Of a stretch of DNA of 64,000 bases, positions 49,418 to 58,681 are shown piece by piece. Both the position numbers and the translations under genes were made by a program. The notes beneath the pieces were generated by a model. The model was given only the letters and a program-made list of their open reading frames with translations. It was not told where the DNA came from and made no database searches. How positions within the stretch are numbered: the first letter of the stretch is position 1; each line of letters begins with the position of its first letter. This stretch comes from Streptomyces sp. CB02056 (GTDB taxonomy: Bacteria; Actinomycetota; Actinomycetes; Streptomycetales; Streptomycetaceae), in NCBI RefSeq assembly GCF_001905545.1, contig NZ_LIPD01000014.1, forward strand, positions 62,001 through 126,000, written 5' to 3'.

Positions 49418-50992
49418 ATGATCTCCCGCACCTCGCGGCGGGCCCTGGCCGTGGTGGCCCTGCTGCTGCCGGTCGCCGTCCCGGCCGCTCCCGCTGTCGC
49501 CGTTCCCGCTGTTCCCGTCGCTGCCGCCGTTGCCGCCGGGTTCGCGGCGGCCTGCCCGACCGACGGCGCCATCACCCAGCACTACACCGCGGAGCACAAC
49601 GGCATCGACATCGCCAACAACCGCGGCACCCCGATCTACGCGGTCGGCGACGGCAAGGTTGTCATCTCCGGCCCGGTGTCCGACTACGGCCAGTGGATCC
49701 GCATCCTGCACCCGGACGGGACCATCACCGAGTACGGGCACATGCAGCGGCGGGACGTGTTCGAGGGCGACGACGTGCGGGCCGGCCAGCAGATCGCGCT
49801 GATGGGCAGCGAGGGCAACTCCACGGGCCCGCACCTGCACCTGCGGGTCTGGGCCGACCCGAACGCGTCCCAGCGCACCGACCCGGAGCCGTACCTCGCG
49901 GAGCGCGGCGTCACCGTGCCCTGCGTCCCCGGGAGCGGTCCCCGGCCCGCGCCGCTGGTGTATCCGGCGGAGTCCGGCCGGGTGGTCTCGGCCCGGTCCG
50001 CGGACGGGCGCCTGGAAGTCTTCGCCGCCGGGGCGAGCGGTGTCTCGCACGCCTGGCAGGCCGTGGTCAACGGCGGCTGGTCGGAGTGGGAGGACCTCGG
50101 TGGTCCGGGCGGTGCCGAACTCGCGATCGGCCTGAACGCGGACGGTCGGCTGGAGGTTTTCGCCCTCAACGGCACCACGCTCCAGCACCGTTACCAGCTT
50201 CAGCCGTCGGGTGCCTGGTCCGGTTGGGAGGACTTCGGCACCGGCGGCCATGACCTCGCCGTCGGCGCCAACCAGGACGGGCGGCTCGAAGTCTTCGCCT
50301 CGGGGCCCGCCGCCGTGTTCCACCGGTACCAGACGGCGCCCAACGGCGGCTGGTCCGGCTGGGAGGGCACCGGCGGCGGCCCGGCCGACAGTGAGATCGA
50401 GCTCGGCAAGGCCCCCGACGGGCGGCTGGAGGTCTTCGCCCTCAACGGCGACACCTTCCAGCACCAGTGGCAGACCGCCGTCAACGGCGGCTGGTCCGCC
50501 TGGGACTCCACCTTCGGCACCGGCGGCCACGACCTCACCGTCAGCCACAACCGGGACGGCCGCCTGGAGGTCTTCGCCTCCGGCCCGGTCGGCGTCTACC
50601 ACAAGTACCAGACGGACCCCACCAGTTGGTCCGGATGGGAGTCCACCGGCGGCCCCGCCGACTCCCGGCTCACCAGCCAGCTGACCGCGGACGGCCGGGT
50701 CGAGGTGTTCGCCATCAACGGCAGTACGGCGCAGCACATCTGGCAGACCGGCCTCAACGCCCCGTACGGCCAGTGGGAGACCTTCGGCACCGGCGGCACC
50801 GAGATCGGCGCCGCCGCCAACGCCGACGGCCGGATCGAGGTGTTCGGTTCCAACACCGACGGCGTGCACCACCGTTGGCAGACCGGCTTCTCCACCTGGT
50901 CCGAGTGGGCCTGGCTGAACACCACCCCCGGACCCGCCGTCAGTCTGAACACCACCCCCGGACCCGCCGTCAGTCGAGGAGCCACCCCGTGA
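49418..50992 (+). CDS. Secreted M23 endopeptidase with lectin-like propeller repeats
   Basis: 524 residues: a signal peptide, an M23 zinc peptidase domain (about 45-165) with HNGID (HxxxD) and the HLHLRVW (HxH) motif, then seven or so repeats of about 48 residues (about 180-500). Each repeat has a DGRLEVFA strand and a WSGWE/WSEWE loop, as in PLL/tachylectin-like sugar-binding propellers. It likely cuts peptidoglycan cross-links while the propeller binds a glycan. The C-terminus duplicates NTTPGPAVS. The stop overlaps the next GTG. The repeat domain is nearly the same in the next gene. Confidence 0.9.
   Translation: MISRTSRRALAVVALLLPVAVPAAPAVAVPAVPVAAAVAAGFAAACPTDGAITQHYTAEHNGIDIANNRGTPIYAVGDGKVVISGPVSDYGQWIRILHPDGTITEYGHMQRRDVFEGDDVRAGQQIALMGSEGNSTGPHLHLRVWADPNASQRTDPEPYLAERGVTVPCVPGSGPRPAPLVYPAESGRVVSARSADGRLEVFAAGASGVSHAWQAVVNGGWSEWEDLGGPGGAELAIGLNADGRLEVFALNGTTLQHRYQLQPSGAWSGWEDFGTGGHDLAVGANQDGRLEVFASGPAAVFHRYQTAPNGGWSGWEGTGGGPADSEIELGKAPDGRLEVFALNGDTFQHQWQTAVNGGWSAWDSTFGTGGHDLTVSHNRDGRLEVFASGPVGVYHKYQTDPTSWSGWESTGGPADSRLTSQLTADGRVEVFAINGSTAQHIWQTGLNAPYGQWETFGTGGTEIGAAANADGRIEVFGSNTDGVHHRWQTGFSTWSEWAWLNTTPGPAVSLNTTPGPAVSRGATP
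50915..50974 (+). repeat. 30-bp direct repeat pair at the M23 C-terminus
   Basis: Two exact tandem copies of a 30-base unit beginning CTGAACACCACCCCCGGACC, coding for the doubled LNTTPGPAVS. It is the sort of unit that expands or contracts by slippage. Confidence 0.85.
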
Positions 50993-52464
50993 CCGGCCAG
51001 CAGTGCGCCCGCCGGGCGCCCCACCGTGCCCTGCTGTCCGCGATCGCCGCCCTGGGAGTCACGGCGGGCCTGACGGTCGCCGCCCCCTCCGCTCCGGCCG
51101 CCACCGGCAGCGACCTGTGTGCCGAGGTCGCCTACCAGGCGGGCTTCCGGGGCGAGGCCCTGGTGACCGCGATCGCCGTCGGCCTCGCCGAGTCCAGCTG
51201 CAACCCGCTGGCCTCCAACCGCGAGGGCAACACCCCGGACTACTCCGTCGACCGTGGCCTGTGGGAGATCAACGACCACTTTCACGGTGAGGTCTCCGAC
51301 GCGTGCGCCTACGACGCCCAGTGCAACGCCGACCAGACCTACCGGATCTCCAACGGCGGCCTCGACTGGCACCAGTGGTCGACCTACAGCGCGCGCGCCC
51401 ACGTGCGGCACCTGGAGGAGGCCCAGGCCGCCGTCGACCGGCTCGGCCACCACGAGCCCGGCCCCGCACCGCTGGAGTACCCGGCGGAGTCCGGCCGGGT
51501 GGTCTCGGCCCGGTCCGCCGACGGACGCCTCGAAGTCTTCGCGGCCGGGAAGAACGGCGTCTCGCACGCCTGGCAGACCGCGATCAACGGCGGCTGGTCG
51601 GAGTGGGAGGACCTCGGCGGCCCGGCCGGCGCCGAACTCGCCATCGGTCTGAACGTGGACGGCCGACTGGAGGTCTTCGCCCTCAACGGCAGTACCCTCC
51701 AGCACCGTTACCAGCTCCAGCCGTCGGGCGCCTGGTCCGGCTGGGAGGACTTCGGCACCGGTGGCCACGACCTCGCCGTCGGCGCCAACCAGGACGGGCG
51801 GCTCGAAGTCTTCGCCTCGGGACCGGTCGGCGTCTTCCACCGGTACCAGACGGCGCCCAACAGCGGCTGGTCCGGCTGGGAGGGCACCGGCGGCGGCCCC
51901 GCCGACAGCGAGATCGAACTCGGCAAGGCCCCCGACGGGCGGCTGGAGGTCTTCGCCCTCAACGGCAGCGTCTTCCAGCACCAGTGGCAGACCGCCGTCA
52001 ACGGCGGCTGGTCCGCCTGGGACTCCACCTTCGGCACCGGCGGCCACGACCTCACCGTCAGCCACAACCAGGACGGCCGGCTCGAGGTCTTCGCCTCCGG
52101 CCCGGCCGGCGTCTACCACAAGTACCAGACGGATCCGACCAGTTGGTCCGGCTGGGAGGCCACCGGCGGCCCCGCCGACGCGCAGCTGACCAGCGGGCGT
52201 TCGCCGGACGGCCGGGTGGAGGTGTTCGCCATCAACGGCAGTACGGCGCAGCACATCTGGCAGACCGGCCTGAACGCCCCGTACGGCCAGTGGGACACCT
52301 TCGGCACCGGCGGCACCGAGATCGGCTCGGCGAACAACGCCGACGGCCGGATCGAGGTCTTCGGCGCCAACACCGACGGCGTCCACCACAAGTGGCAGAC
52401 CGGCTTCTCCACCTGGTCCGAGTGGGCCTGGCTGAACACCACCCACGGACCCGCCGCCGGCTGA
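50989..52464 (+). CDS. Secreted lysozyme/transglycosylase-like protein with lectin-like propeller
   Basis: 491 residues: signal peptide (to APAAT), then an SLT/lysozyme-like domain (about 40-150) with the presumed catalytic Glu in GLAESSCNP and the GLWEIND motif, with Cys pairs suited to an extracellular fold. The last two thirds are the DGRLEVFA propeller repeats, almost the same as in the M23 neighbour, including runs of identical bases. GTG overlaps the M23 stop (GTGA), so the two are co-translated: one cuts peptides, the other glycans of the same polymer. Confidence 0.88.
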   Translation: MTGQQCARRAPHRALLSAIAALGVTAGLTVAAPSAPAATGSDLCAEVAYQAGFRGEALVTAIAVGLAESSCNPLASNREGNTPDYSVDRGLWEINDHFHGEVSDACAYDAQCNADQTYRISNGGLDWHQWSTYSARAHVRHLEEAQAAVDRLGHHEPGPAPLEYPAESGRVVSARSADGRLEVFAAGKNGVSHAWQTAINGGWSEWEDLGGPAGAELAIGLNVDGRLEVFALNGSTLQHRYQLQPSGAWSGWEDFGTGGHDLAVGANQDGRLEVFASGPVGVFHRYQTAPNSGWSGWEGTGGGPADSEIELGKAPDGRLEVFALNGSVFQHQWQTAVNGGWSAWDSTFGTGGHDLTVSHNQDGRLEVFASGPAGVYHKYQTDPTSWSGWEATGGPADAQLTSGRSPDGRVEVFAINGSTAQHIWQTGLNAPYGQWDTFGTGGTEIGSANNADGRIEVFGANTDGVHHKWQTGFSTWSEWAWLNTTHGPAAG

Positions 52465-52544
52465 CCACACCCGGACCCGCCGCCGGCTGACCACACCCGG
52501 ACCCCCGCCGACTGGCCACACCCGGACCCCCCGCCGGCTGACGA
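52458..52544 (+). repeat. 26-bp tandem repeats over a stop codon
   Basis: Three and a half copies of a roughly 26-base unit starting CGGCTGACCACACCCGGACC. The TGA in the first unit is the lysozyme-like gene's stop, so changes in copy number would alter the 3' end. Confidence 0.75.
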
Positions 52545-52582
52545 CGCCGGAAGCCCCGCCGGAAACCCTCTGGAGCGCAGCG

Positions 52583-54673
52583 ATGCACCCGATCAGCAGG
52601 CGCGGCCTGCTGCGGGCGGCCGGAGCGGGAGCCCTCGTGCTCCCGCTCGCGGGCCGTACCGCCCCGGCGGCCTCCGCCGTCCCCGCCGTCCCCGCCGTCC
52701 CCGCCGGCGCCGTCTGGGTCGGCGCCGGCCCGTTCGACCACGTCTACGACCCGTCCACCGCGCGCCGCCGCTACCTCAACGACCACACCCTGGTCCAGGC
52801 CGGCGGGCGCTGGCACCTGTTCAGCATCGTCGGCGACAGCGCGCCGCCCGGGCAGGCGCCCGACAGCGCGGCCGAGGTCTCGCTCGCGCACGCCTCGGCG
52901 CCCTCCCCGTCCGGGCCGTGGCGGAGCCACCCGGACGCGCTGACCGTCGACGCCTCGTACTTCGGCGAGGAGCACCTGTGGGCCCCGCACGTCGTCGAGT
53001 CGGGCGGCGTGCACTGGATGTTCTACGCGGCGGGCGGACGCGCCGGGGCGGCGGTCAACGCCGCCACCTCCACCGACCTGTCCACCTGGACGAGGCTGCC
53101 GTCCGGTCCGCTGTTCCGCGGGACCGCCGCCCGCGACCCGATGGTGCTGCGGATCGGCGCCGAGTGGGTGATGTACTACACCGAGCTGTCCGCCCCCGGC
53201 GGCCGCCACCAGGTCTGCTACCGGCGCTCCGCCGACCTGCTGACCTGGGGCGAGCCCGGCGTGGCCTTCGCCGACGCGGCCACCGCCGCGGACGGCGTCT
53301 CGGTCACCGAGTCGCCCTTCGTGGTGGCCCGGGACGGCTGGTGCCACCTGTTCATCGGACCGCGCAACGGGTACGAGGGCACCGACGTCCTCGCCTCCCA
53401 GGACCCGTTCCGCTTCTCCCTCGACGGCTACGCCGGCCATGTGCCCGGCCACGCGGTGGAGGTGGTCACCGACGGCCGGCAGTGGTGGGCCAGCGCCGCC
53501 GGCTGGTTCCGGCGCGGCCTCTACCTGGCCCCGCTGGACTGGCGGTCCACCCCGCCGCCCTGGCAGAGCCCGGACAACCCCGTCGCCGCCCAGGACGTCC
53601 ACGGCCGGCTGACCGTGTTCGCCCTCGACGCCGCCGACCGGTCGGTGCTGCGCCGGGTCCAGACCGGCCCGGACACCGACAGCTGGTCGGACTGGGAGGT
53701 GTTCGGGACACCCGCCGGCGCGGTGCCCGTCCTGGGCCGCAACGCCGACGGCCGGCTGGAGGTGTTCTCCCTCGCCCCCGACGGCGCCGCCCTGCACCAC
53801 CGCGTCCAGCGGAGCGACGGCGACTGGTCGGACTGGGAGGTCTTCGGCGGCCCGGCCGGCGCCGCCCCCGCCGTCGCCCGGAACGCCGACGACCGGCTGG
53901 AGGTGTTCGCGCTCGCCCCCGGCGGCGCCCTGATCGCCCGCCGCCGCCAGTCCTCGCCCGGCTCGACCGGCTGGGACGACTGGGACCCGGGCTTCGGCGG
54001 CCCGGCGGGCGCGCCGCCGGCCGTCGCCGCCAACGCCGACGGCCGGCTGGAGGTGTTCGCGCTCGCGCCCGGCGGCGCCGCGCTGCTGCACCGCTGGCAG
54101 ACCTCGCCCGGCGGCGCCTGGTCCGCCTGGGAGCGCTTCGGGACGCCCGCCGGGGCCGCGCCGCGGGTGGCCCGCGACGGCACCGGGCGGCTGAACGTCA
54201 CCGCGATCGCCCCGTCCGGCACGGCCGCCTTCCACCGCCGCCAGTCGGTGCCCAGCGGGGGCTGGGACGCCTGGCAGCCGCTGCTCGGCTGGTCCACCGC
54301 CGCGCCGCCGGTGATCGCCGGCTCGGACGGCCGGCTGGAGGCCTTCACCCTCTCCCCGGGCGGCGAACGCCTCGCCCACCGCTGGCAGTCGGCGCCCGCC
54401 GGAGCCTGGGCGCCGACGGACGTGCTCGGCGAGGACTTCGGCGAGCCCGGCCTGGTGCTCGCGGCGCCGCCCTCGGCCGCGGCCGACTCCACCGGGCGGC
54501 TGCACGTCTTCGCGGTGGCCGAGGACGGCCGGGTCCGCACCCGCGTCCAGGACCGGCCCGGTGGCGGCTGGCGGCCGTGGGCCGCCTTCGGCGACCGGCT
54601 GGTGGCGCCGCTGCGGTCGGGGGCGCCGATGGGTGCGTTGGCACCCGTGCGTTCGGGGGCGCCGATGCGCTGA
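52583..54673 (+). CDS. Secreted GH43-like glycosidase with lectin-like propeller
   Basis: 696 residues: a Tat-like signal (SRRGLLRAAGAG), a five-bladed catalytic propeller of GH43/GH62/GH32 type (about 50-320), then six to eight lectin-like repeats (DGRLEVFALAPGG type) to the end. Catalytic candidates are the Asp in RDPMVLRIG, the Glu in TESPFVVA and an N-terminal Asp in HVYDPST; WAPHVVESGG matches the family WAPDV motif. The repeats share DGRLEVF/HRWQ with the two preceding genes but are more diverged. Probably an arabinan/xylan- or fructan-type hydrolase; no sugar can be named. Confidence 0.83.
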   Translation: MHPISRRGLLRAAGAGALVLPLAGRTAPAASAVPAVPAVPAGAVWVGAGPFDHVYDPSTARRRYLNDHTLVQAGGRWHLFSIVGDSAPPGQAPDSAAEVSLAHASAPSPSGPWRSHPDALTVDASYFGEEHLWAPHVVESGGVHWMFYAAGGRAGAAVNAATSTDLSTWTRLPSGPLFRGTAARDPMVLRIGAEWVMYYTELSAPGGRHQVCYRRSADLLTWGEPGVAFADAATAADGVSVTESPFVVARDGWCHLFIGPRNGYEGTDVLASQDPFRFSLDGYAGHVPGHAVEVVTDGRQWWASAAGWFRRGLYLAPLDWRSTPPPWQSPDNPVAAQDVHGRLTVFALDAADRSVLRRVQTGPDTDSWSDWEVFGTPAGAVPVLGRNADGRLEVFSLAPDGAALHHRVQRSDGDWSDWEVFGGPAGAAPAVARNADDRLEVFALAPGGALIARRRQSSPGSTGWDDWDPGFGGPAGAPPAVAANADGRLEVFALAPGGAALLHRWQTSPGGAWSAWERFGTPAGAAPRVARDGTGRLNVTAIAPSGTAAFHRRQSVPSGGWDAWQPLLGWSTAAPPVIAGSDGRLEAFTLSPGGERLAHRWQSAPAGAWAPTDVLGEDFGEPGLVLAAPPSAAADSTGRLHVFAVAEDGRVRTRVQDRPGGGWRPWAAFGDRLVAPLRSGAPMGALAPVRSGAPMR

Positions 54674-54815
54674 CCGAACGCCTGTACCCTCCGCTCCCGC
54701 TTTGTCAAGTAGCCTGCGGCATCCGGTTTATTGTCGTACGCGAAGAGGTACCGTTCGTCCGTCCGGCAAGAGCCGGCGCGCGAAACGGGGGAGCGGTGCG
54801 CGGGACGGAGGAACG

Positions 54816-55577
54816 GTGAGCGGGATTGTCGTCCACCTGCCGGAGGGGAACGGCGACGACACGGTGACCTTACGGCTCGGTCCGGGAGAACGGGCCCGCT
54901 TCGGCCGGGGCTCCGCCCGCATCCCCGTGGAGCTGCGCCTCGGCGACGAGACGGTCTCCCGACTGGCCGGCGAGATCCACGCGACCGACGACCACTGGCA
55001 GTTGAGCAACCTCAGCAACACCCACGCCTACCTGGTGGAGAACCCGGAGGGCGCCGGCGAGTACCTGCGGGTGCCGCCACGGCGGATCGGCGCGCCGATC
55101 CCCTTCGAGTTCTCCCGGGTGGTGCTGCCCTCCCGGCGGGAAACCCCGCTCTCCTTCCAGGTGTTCGCGCCCGACCACGTCTACCTGGACCCGGACGCCC
55201 ACGGCGGCTCCCGGGAGAGCCGCACCATGACGGCGTACTCGCTGGACGAGACCGCCACCTACTTCCTGGTCCTGGTCGCACTCTGCGAACCGTGGCTGCG
55301 CGACCGCTCCCCGGCCGCCGTCCCCACCACCCCGCAGGTGGTCGCCCGGCTGCACGGCCACCCCGCCTGCGCCCGGCTCACCGCCCGCGCCGTCAGCTCG
55401 CACCTCGACTACCTCGCCGACGAGAAGCTCCGCATCGACCTGCCCGACGGCGACCGCGCGGACCGCCGCAGCGGCAAACGCGAGGCCGTGGTGGGGCTCG
55501 CCCTGAAGTTCGGCATCGTCCGCGAGGAGCACCTCGCGCTCCTGCCGGCCCCCGAACCCGCCCGCACCGGACGGTAG
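54816..55577 (+). CDS. FHA-domain protein
   Basis: 253 residues. The N-terminal FHA phosphothreonine-binding domain (about 10-110) shows RFGRGS, the SR of ETVSRLAGEIH, and LSNTHAYLVEN. The C-terminal half (ATYFLVLVALCEPWLRD, then HLDYLADEKLRIDL) is a helical domain often found with FHA in streptomycetes. GTG follows GGAGGAACG. It sits 12 bases before a Ser/Thr kinase gene, so the kinase is probably its partner: the FHA domain would read phosphothreonine. A TTGTCA box near 54702 lies in an AT-richer patch upstream. Confidence 0.85.
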   Translation: MSGIVVHLPEGNGDDTVTLRLGPGERARFGRGSARIPVELRLGDETVSRLAGEIHATDDHWQLSNLSNTHAYLVENPEGAGEYLRVPPRRIGAPIPFEFSRVVLPSRRETPLSFQVFAPDHVYLDPDAHGGSRESRTMTAYSLDETATYFLVLVALCEPWLRDRSPAAVPTTPQVVARLHGHPACARLTARAVSSHLDYLADEKLRIDLPDGDRADRRSGKREAVVGLALKFGIVREEHLALLPAPEPARTGR

Positions 55578-55589
55578 GGAGGGGCGGAG

Positions 55590-57008
55590 ATGCCGCAGGA
55601 CCCGGCCCTTCCCGGGGAGGCCGTCCCGAGGGAGGGCGTCCCCAGCGAGGCCGTCCCCAGGGAGGGCGTCCCCGAGCAGGACTTCCCCGGGGACGGCGAG
55701 GAACTGCTGCCGGCCGGCCACCGGGTCGGCGAGTGGACCGTCACCGGGTTGCTCGGCGAGGGCGGCTGGGCGACGGTCTACGCCGCCCGCCGGGCCGACG
55801 GCGGGGCCGACCGCGCGGACGACACGGACGGCACGGTCGCCCTCAAGGTGCTGCCGACCGCCGGACTCGCCCCTCGCCAGGCCCGCCAGGTCGCCGAAGC
55901 CGCCCGCCGCGAAACCGAGTTGGGCCGCACCGCCCCGCACCCCCGACTGGTCCGGCTGCTCGACACCCTCGTCCTGACCGCCCCCGACCAGCCCACCCTC
56001 GACGGCGCGATCGTCCTCGTCATGGAACGCGCCCGCTGCACCCTGCGCGACCTGCTCGCCCTCGGCGTCGACGAGGCCGAGGGCGCCCGGATCGTCACCG
56101 GCATCTGCGAAGGCCTCGCCCACCTGCACCGCTCCGGCTGGGTCCACACCGACCTCAAACCGGAGAACGTCCTCATCGGCGCCGACGGTGAAGTCCGCCT
56201 CTCCGACTTCGGCCTCGCCATCGAACTCACCGGCACCCACGGCCACTGCTCCCCGATGGGCACCCCCGACTACCTCCCGCCGGAACGCTGGACGGAACCA
56301 CTCGGCGAACACGGCGTCAAAGTCCGTACCACGGCGGACATCTGGGCGCTCGGCATCGTCATCCACGAGGTCTTCGCCGCCGGCGGCCGCCCCTTCCCCG
56401 GCGTCACCCCCACCGCCCGCAGCGCCGCCGCCCAACAGTACGCGGAAGGCCGCGCCGCCCTGCGACTGGCCGCCGCCGTCCCCCCGTTCTGGCGCGCCCT
56501 GGCCGCCGACTGCCTCGCCCCCACCCACGCCGCCCGCGCCCCGCACACGGCGGAGAACCTGCTCGCGCGCATCCGCGCCGACCGGGGCCCGCGCCGCCCG
56601 CGTCGTCCGAGCACCGCTTTGCTGGCCATCGCCTCCTGCGCCACGGCCGCCGTCACCGCCACCGCCCTCTGGCCACACCCGGAACCGCCGCCCGGACAGC
56701 CCGCCCACGTCCGCGTCTTCAACGCCGAACGCGGCTGCCAGGACCGCACCGACCGCGACCCCCAGTGCAGCCTCGGCCTCGCCGTCGACCCCCTGCGCCC
56801 CTACACCGCCGACAACGTCGGCCCCGTCCGGGTCTGGCACAACGACACCCTCGACGCCGACTGCCAACTCCCCACCGGCCTCCCCGTCATCAACGAGGAA
56901 GACCTCACCTCCACCCTCTGGTACCGCATCCGCCTCCCAGGCCACACCCCCGCCTGGCTCCCCGCCGTCCGCACCCGCGACCGCCCCGCCCTGCTCCGCT
57001 GCCCCTGA
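55590..57008 (+). CDS. Membrane-anchored Ser/Thr protein kinase
   Basis: 472 residues. A repetitive N-terminus (EAVPREGVP repeats, about residues 10-35), a Hanks-type kinase domain (about 45-310) with LLGEGGWATVY, ALKVLP (ATP Lys), HTDLKPENVL (HRD is HTD here), DFGLA and the DYLPPERW P+1 region, a transmembrane helix (about 347-365) and an extracellular domain of about 100 residues with Cys pairs (RGCQDRTDRDPQCS, DADCQLP). A PknB-type receptor layout with a small non-PASTA sensor. It pairs with the FHA gene. A GC hairpin follows. Confidence 0.9.
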   Translation: MPQDPALPGEAVPREGVPSEAVPREGVPEQDFPGDGEELLPAGHRVGEWTVTGLLGEGGWATVYAARRADGGADRADDTDGTVALKVLPTAGLAPRQARQVAEAARRETELGRTAPHPRLVRLLDTLVLTAPDQPTLDGAIVLVMERARCTLRDLLALGVDEAEGARIVTGICEGLAHLHRSGWVHTDLKPENVLIGADGEVRLSDFGLAIELTGTHGHCSPMGTPDYLPPERWTEPLGEHGVKVRTTADIWALGIVIHEVFAAGGRPFPGVTPTARSAAAQQYAEGRAALRLAAAVPPFWRALAADCLAPTHAARAPHTAENLLARIRADRGPRRPRRPSTALLAIASCATAAVTATALWPHPEPPPGQPAHVRVFNAERGCQDRTDRDPQCSLGLAVDPLRPYTADNVGPVRVWHNDTLDADCQLPTGLPVINEEDLTSTLWYRIRLPGHTPAWLPAVRTRDRPALLRCP

Positions 57009-57099
57009 CCGCCCTACGCGCCATCGGCCTTCCCGACCCCGGCCGCGAGCCCGCCACCGTCCTACGGCCGCACCGCCGCCGACCAGGCCCGTCGCGACC

Positions 57100-57144
57100 G
57101 CGCCCGTCCCGTCCGCGCAGTGGGTGTGCGGACGGAACGGGCGG
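57100..57144. terminator. Bidirectional hairpin between kinase and Gly-rich gene
   Basis: GCGCCCGTCCCGTCCGCGCA pairs with TGTGCGGACGGAACGGGCGG at 17 of 20 positions around a 5-base loop, between two convergent genes. Confidence 0.65.
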
Positions 57145-57163
57145 GACATGCCCTGGCAGCGGG

Positions 57164-58004
57164 CTACCAGGTGATCAGGACGTACCCGTCACCGCCGGTG
57201 CTCACAGCGGTGTTCCCGGCGCTGCCGCCACCGGTACCCGACTGGTCGTCCGGGCCGGGCGGCGGTGCGCCGCCGTTCCCGCCCCTGCCCCGCCGCTGCT
57301 GCCGCCGGTGCCGCCGCCACCGCCCCGGCCCGCGCCGCCGCTCACGCCTCCGTCCCCGCCCCGGAGGATCCGGCGATCGCAGAGCCGTTGTGGACGCGGA
57401 CGAAGGTGTCCCCGCCATTGCGGGGCCTCGCGCCGACGGACCCCGCCGTCCCCGCGCCACCGGGTTCGGCTGGGCGCAGAGTGGCGCCCGCCGCACCGCC
57501 CCCACCACCTGCACCGCCATCGCCACTCCGACCTTTGGGGACGCCGCCCCGGCCGACGATGACCACGAGGCGCATGCCCTGGGTCACCGGCACGGCGGTG
57601 CTGGCCAGGGCCGCTCCGCCGCCCCGGCGGCCGCCACCGGCCCCTCCGGCGCCGCCGCCCGTGGCGCTGCCGAGGAAGATCCAGTTACCGCCTCCGCCGC
57701 CGCCACCCCCACCGCCGCCACCGGGCGCGCCCCCGCCCCCGGGACCGAGCGCGTACAGGTTCAGCGAGGTGACGCCCTCGGTCACCTTGAAGAGGTAGAT
57801 GTCGGCCTTGCCGTACGCCTGCTGGCCGTGGGGCTGGTCGGCCAGGGCCGGGGAGCCGGCCGTCCTCGGGACGGTGGGGTGGGCGGGAGCCGCCGCCGCG
57901 AGCAGACAGGACAACGCCACGGGCACCCCGAGCAGCACGCCCGGCCGCCCGAGCGGAAGCGCCCGGCCCGCACGGTGCGCACGGGAGCGCCGCACCGCAG
58001 GCAC
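57164..58004 (-). pseudogene. Gly-rich exported protein, apparently frameshifted
   Basis: The N-terminal part reads as an exported protein: a basic start, a hydrophobic core (GVLLGVPVALSCLLAAAAPAHP), then YLFKVTEGVTSLNLYALG and long Gly tracts up to the stop near 57342 (GSSGAGTEA). The expected ending of this family, GGDGYVLITW followed by a stop at 57164, is present but in another frame. A Gly-rich stretch in the third frame (VSGGAGRG) lies between. Two small indels in the G-rich tract would restore one protein of about 280 residues. Either the gene is inactive or the tract is misread. The start (GTG near 58004) is uncertain because no ribosome site is visible. Confidence 0.5.
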
Positions 58005-58366
58005 GATGGACGACGACGAAACGGAACCACGGACGGGCCCGCACGATCCACGGAGTCTCCTGGTCCCCTTGTGCCCGCGCCTCCGGGGCCGGTACCCGCC
58101 GATCACCCCTGGCGGTGCATCAGAGAAGGCAGGGTGCGGGCGTGCGAACGAAGCCGCACGCCCGGGGTTTCCCAGGGGGACGTCCAGTATGTCGCCCCGG
58201 CAGGGGAGTTGCATCCTCCGGAGCCGCCGGCGCACACTCCCGTGTGCCCCGACGGTGGGCGGGCTGGAGGCCACTACGCGCCCTGGCCGCCCGTTACGGC
58301 GTTGCAACCGGCTCTACGGAACGCCCGGCATCCAGTTCCGGGCGCACCGGCCGATCGTGCCCGCCG

Positions 58367-58681
58367 TCAAGAGGCGCGCCTGCCGGGTCGGCGGCGCTGC
58401 CCGGGCCGGCGCTGCCGTGCACTGTTCCGACCACCCCCCTCCGGGCGCGGCTTCGGGGCACGGTCGAACCGAGCCCTCGACCGCTTCAACTCGGCCACCC
58501 GACGCGACGATCGCCGGGTACGGCGCGGACGCCGTACGGACGGCTCCACCGCTGTGCCGGGCGGCAGATCCGCCCGCCGTCTGGCGCGGCCCTTGATGAA
58601 CTGAAGGGACCACTCCAACACGATGCTCAGGACTACTCCCGCGACCTTGACCGCAGCTTCGTCCTGCCATAGCAACTCCAT
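58367..58681 (-). CDS. Possible small protein, unknown function
   Basis: 104 residues starting MELLWQDEAAVKVAG with a hydrophobic helix (VVLSIVLEWSLQFI), then a long Arg/Pro-rich tail. GGAAG lies 9 bases upstream of the ATG. Base composition of the first third is less GC-biased than in neighbouring genes. I do not recognise it; the basic tail could be non-coding sequence read through. Low certainty. Confidence 0.35.
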   Translation of the reverse strand: MELLWQDEAAVKVAGVVLSIVLEWSLQFIKGRARRRADLPPGTAVEPSVRRPRRTRRSSRRVAELKRSRARFDRAPKPRPEGGGRNSARQRRPGQRRRPGRRAS

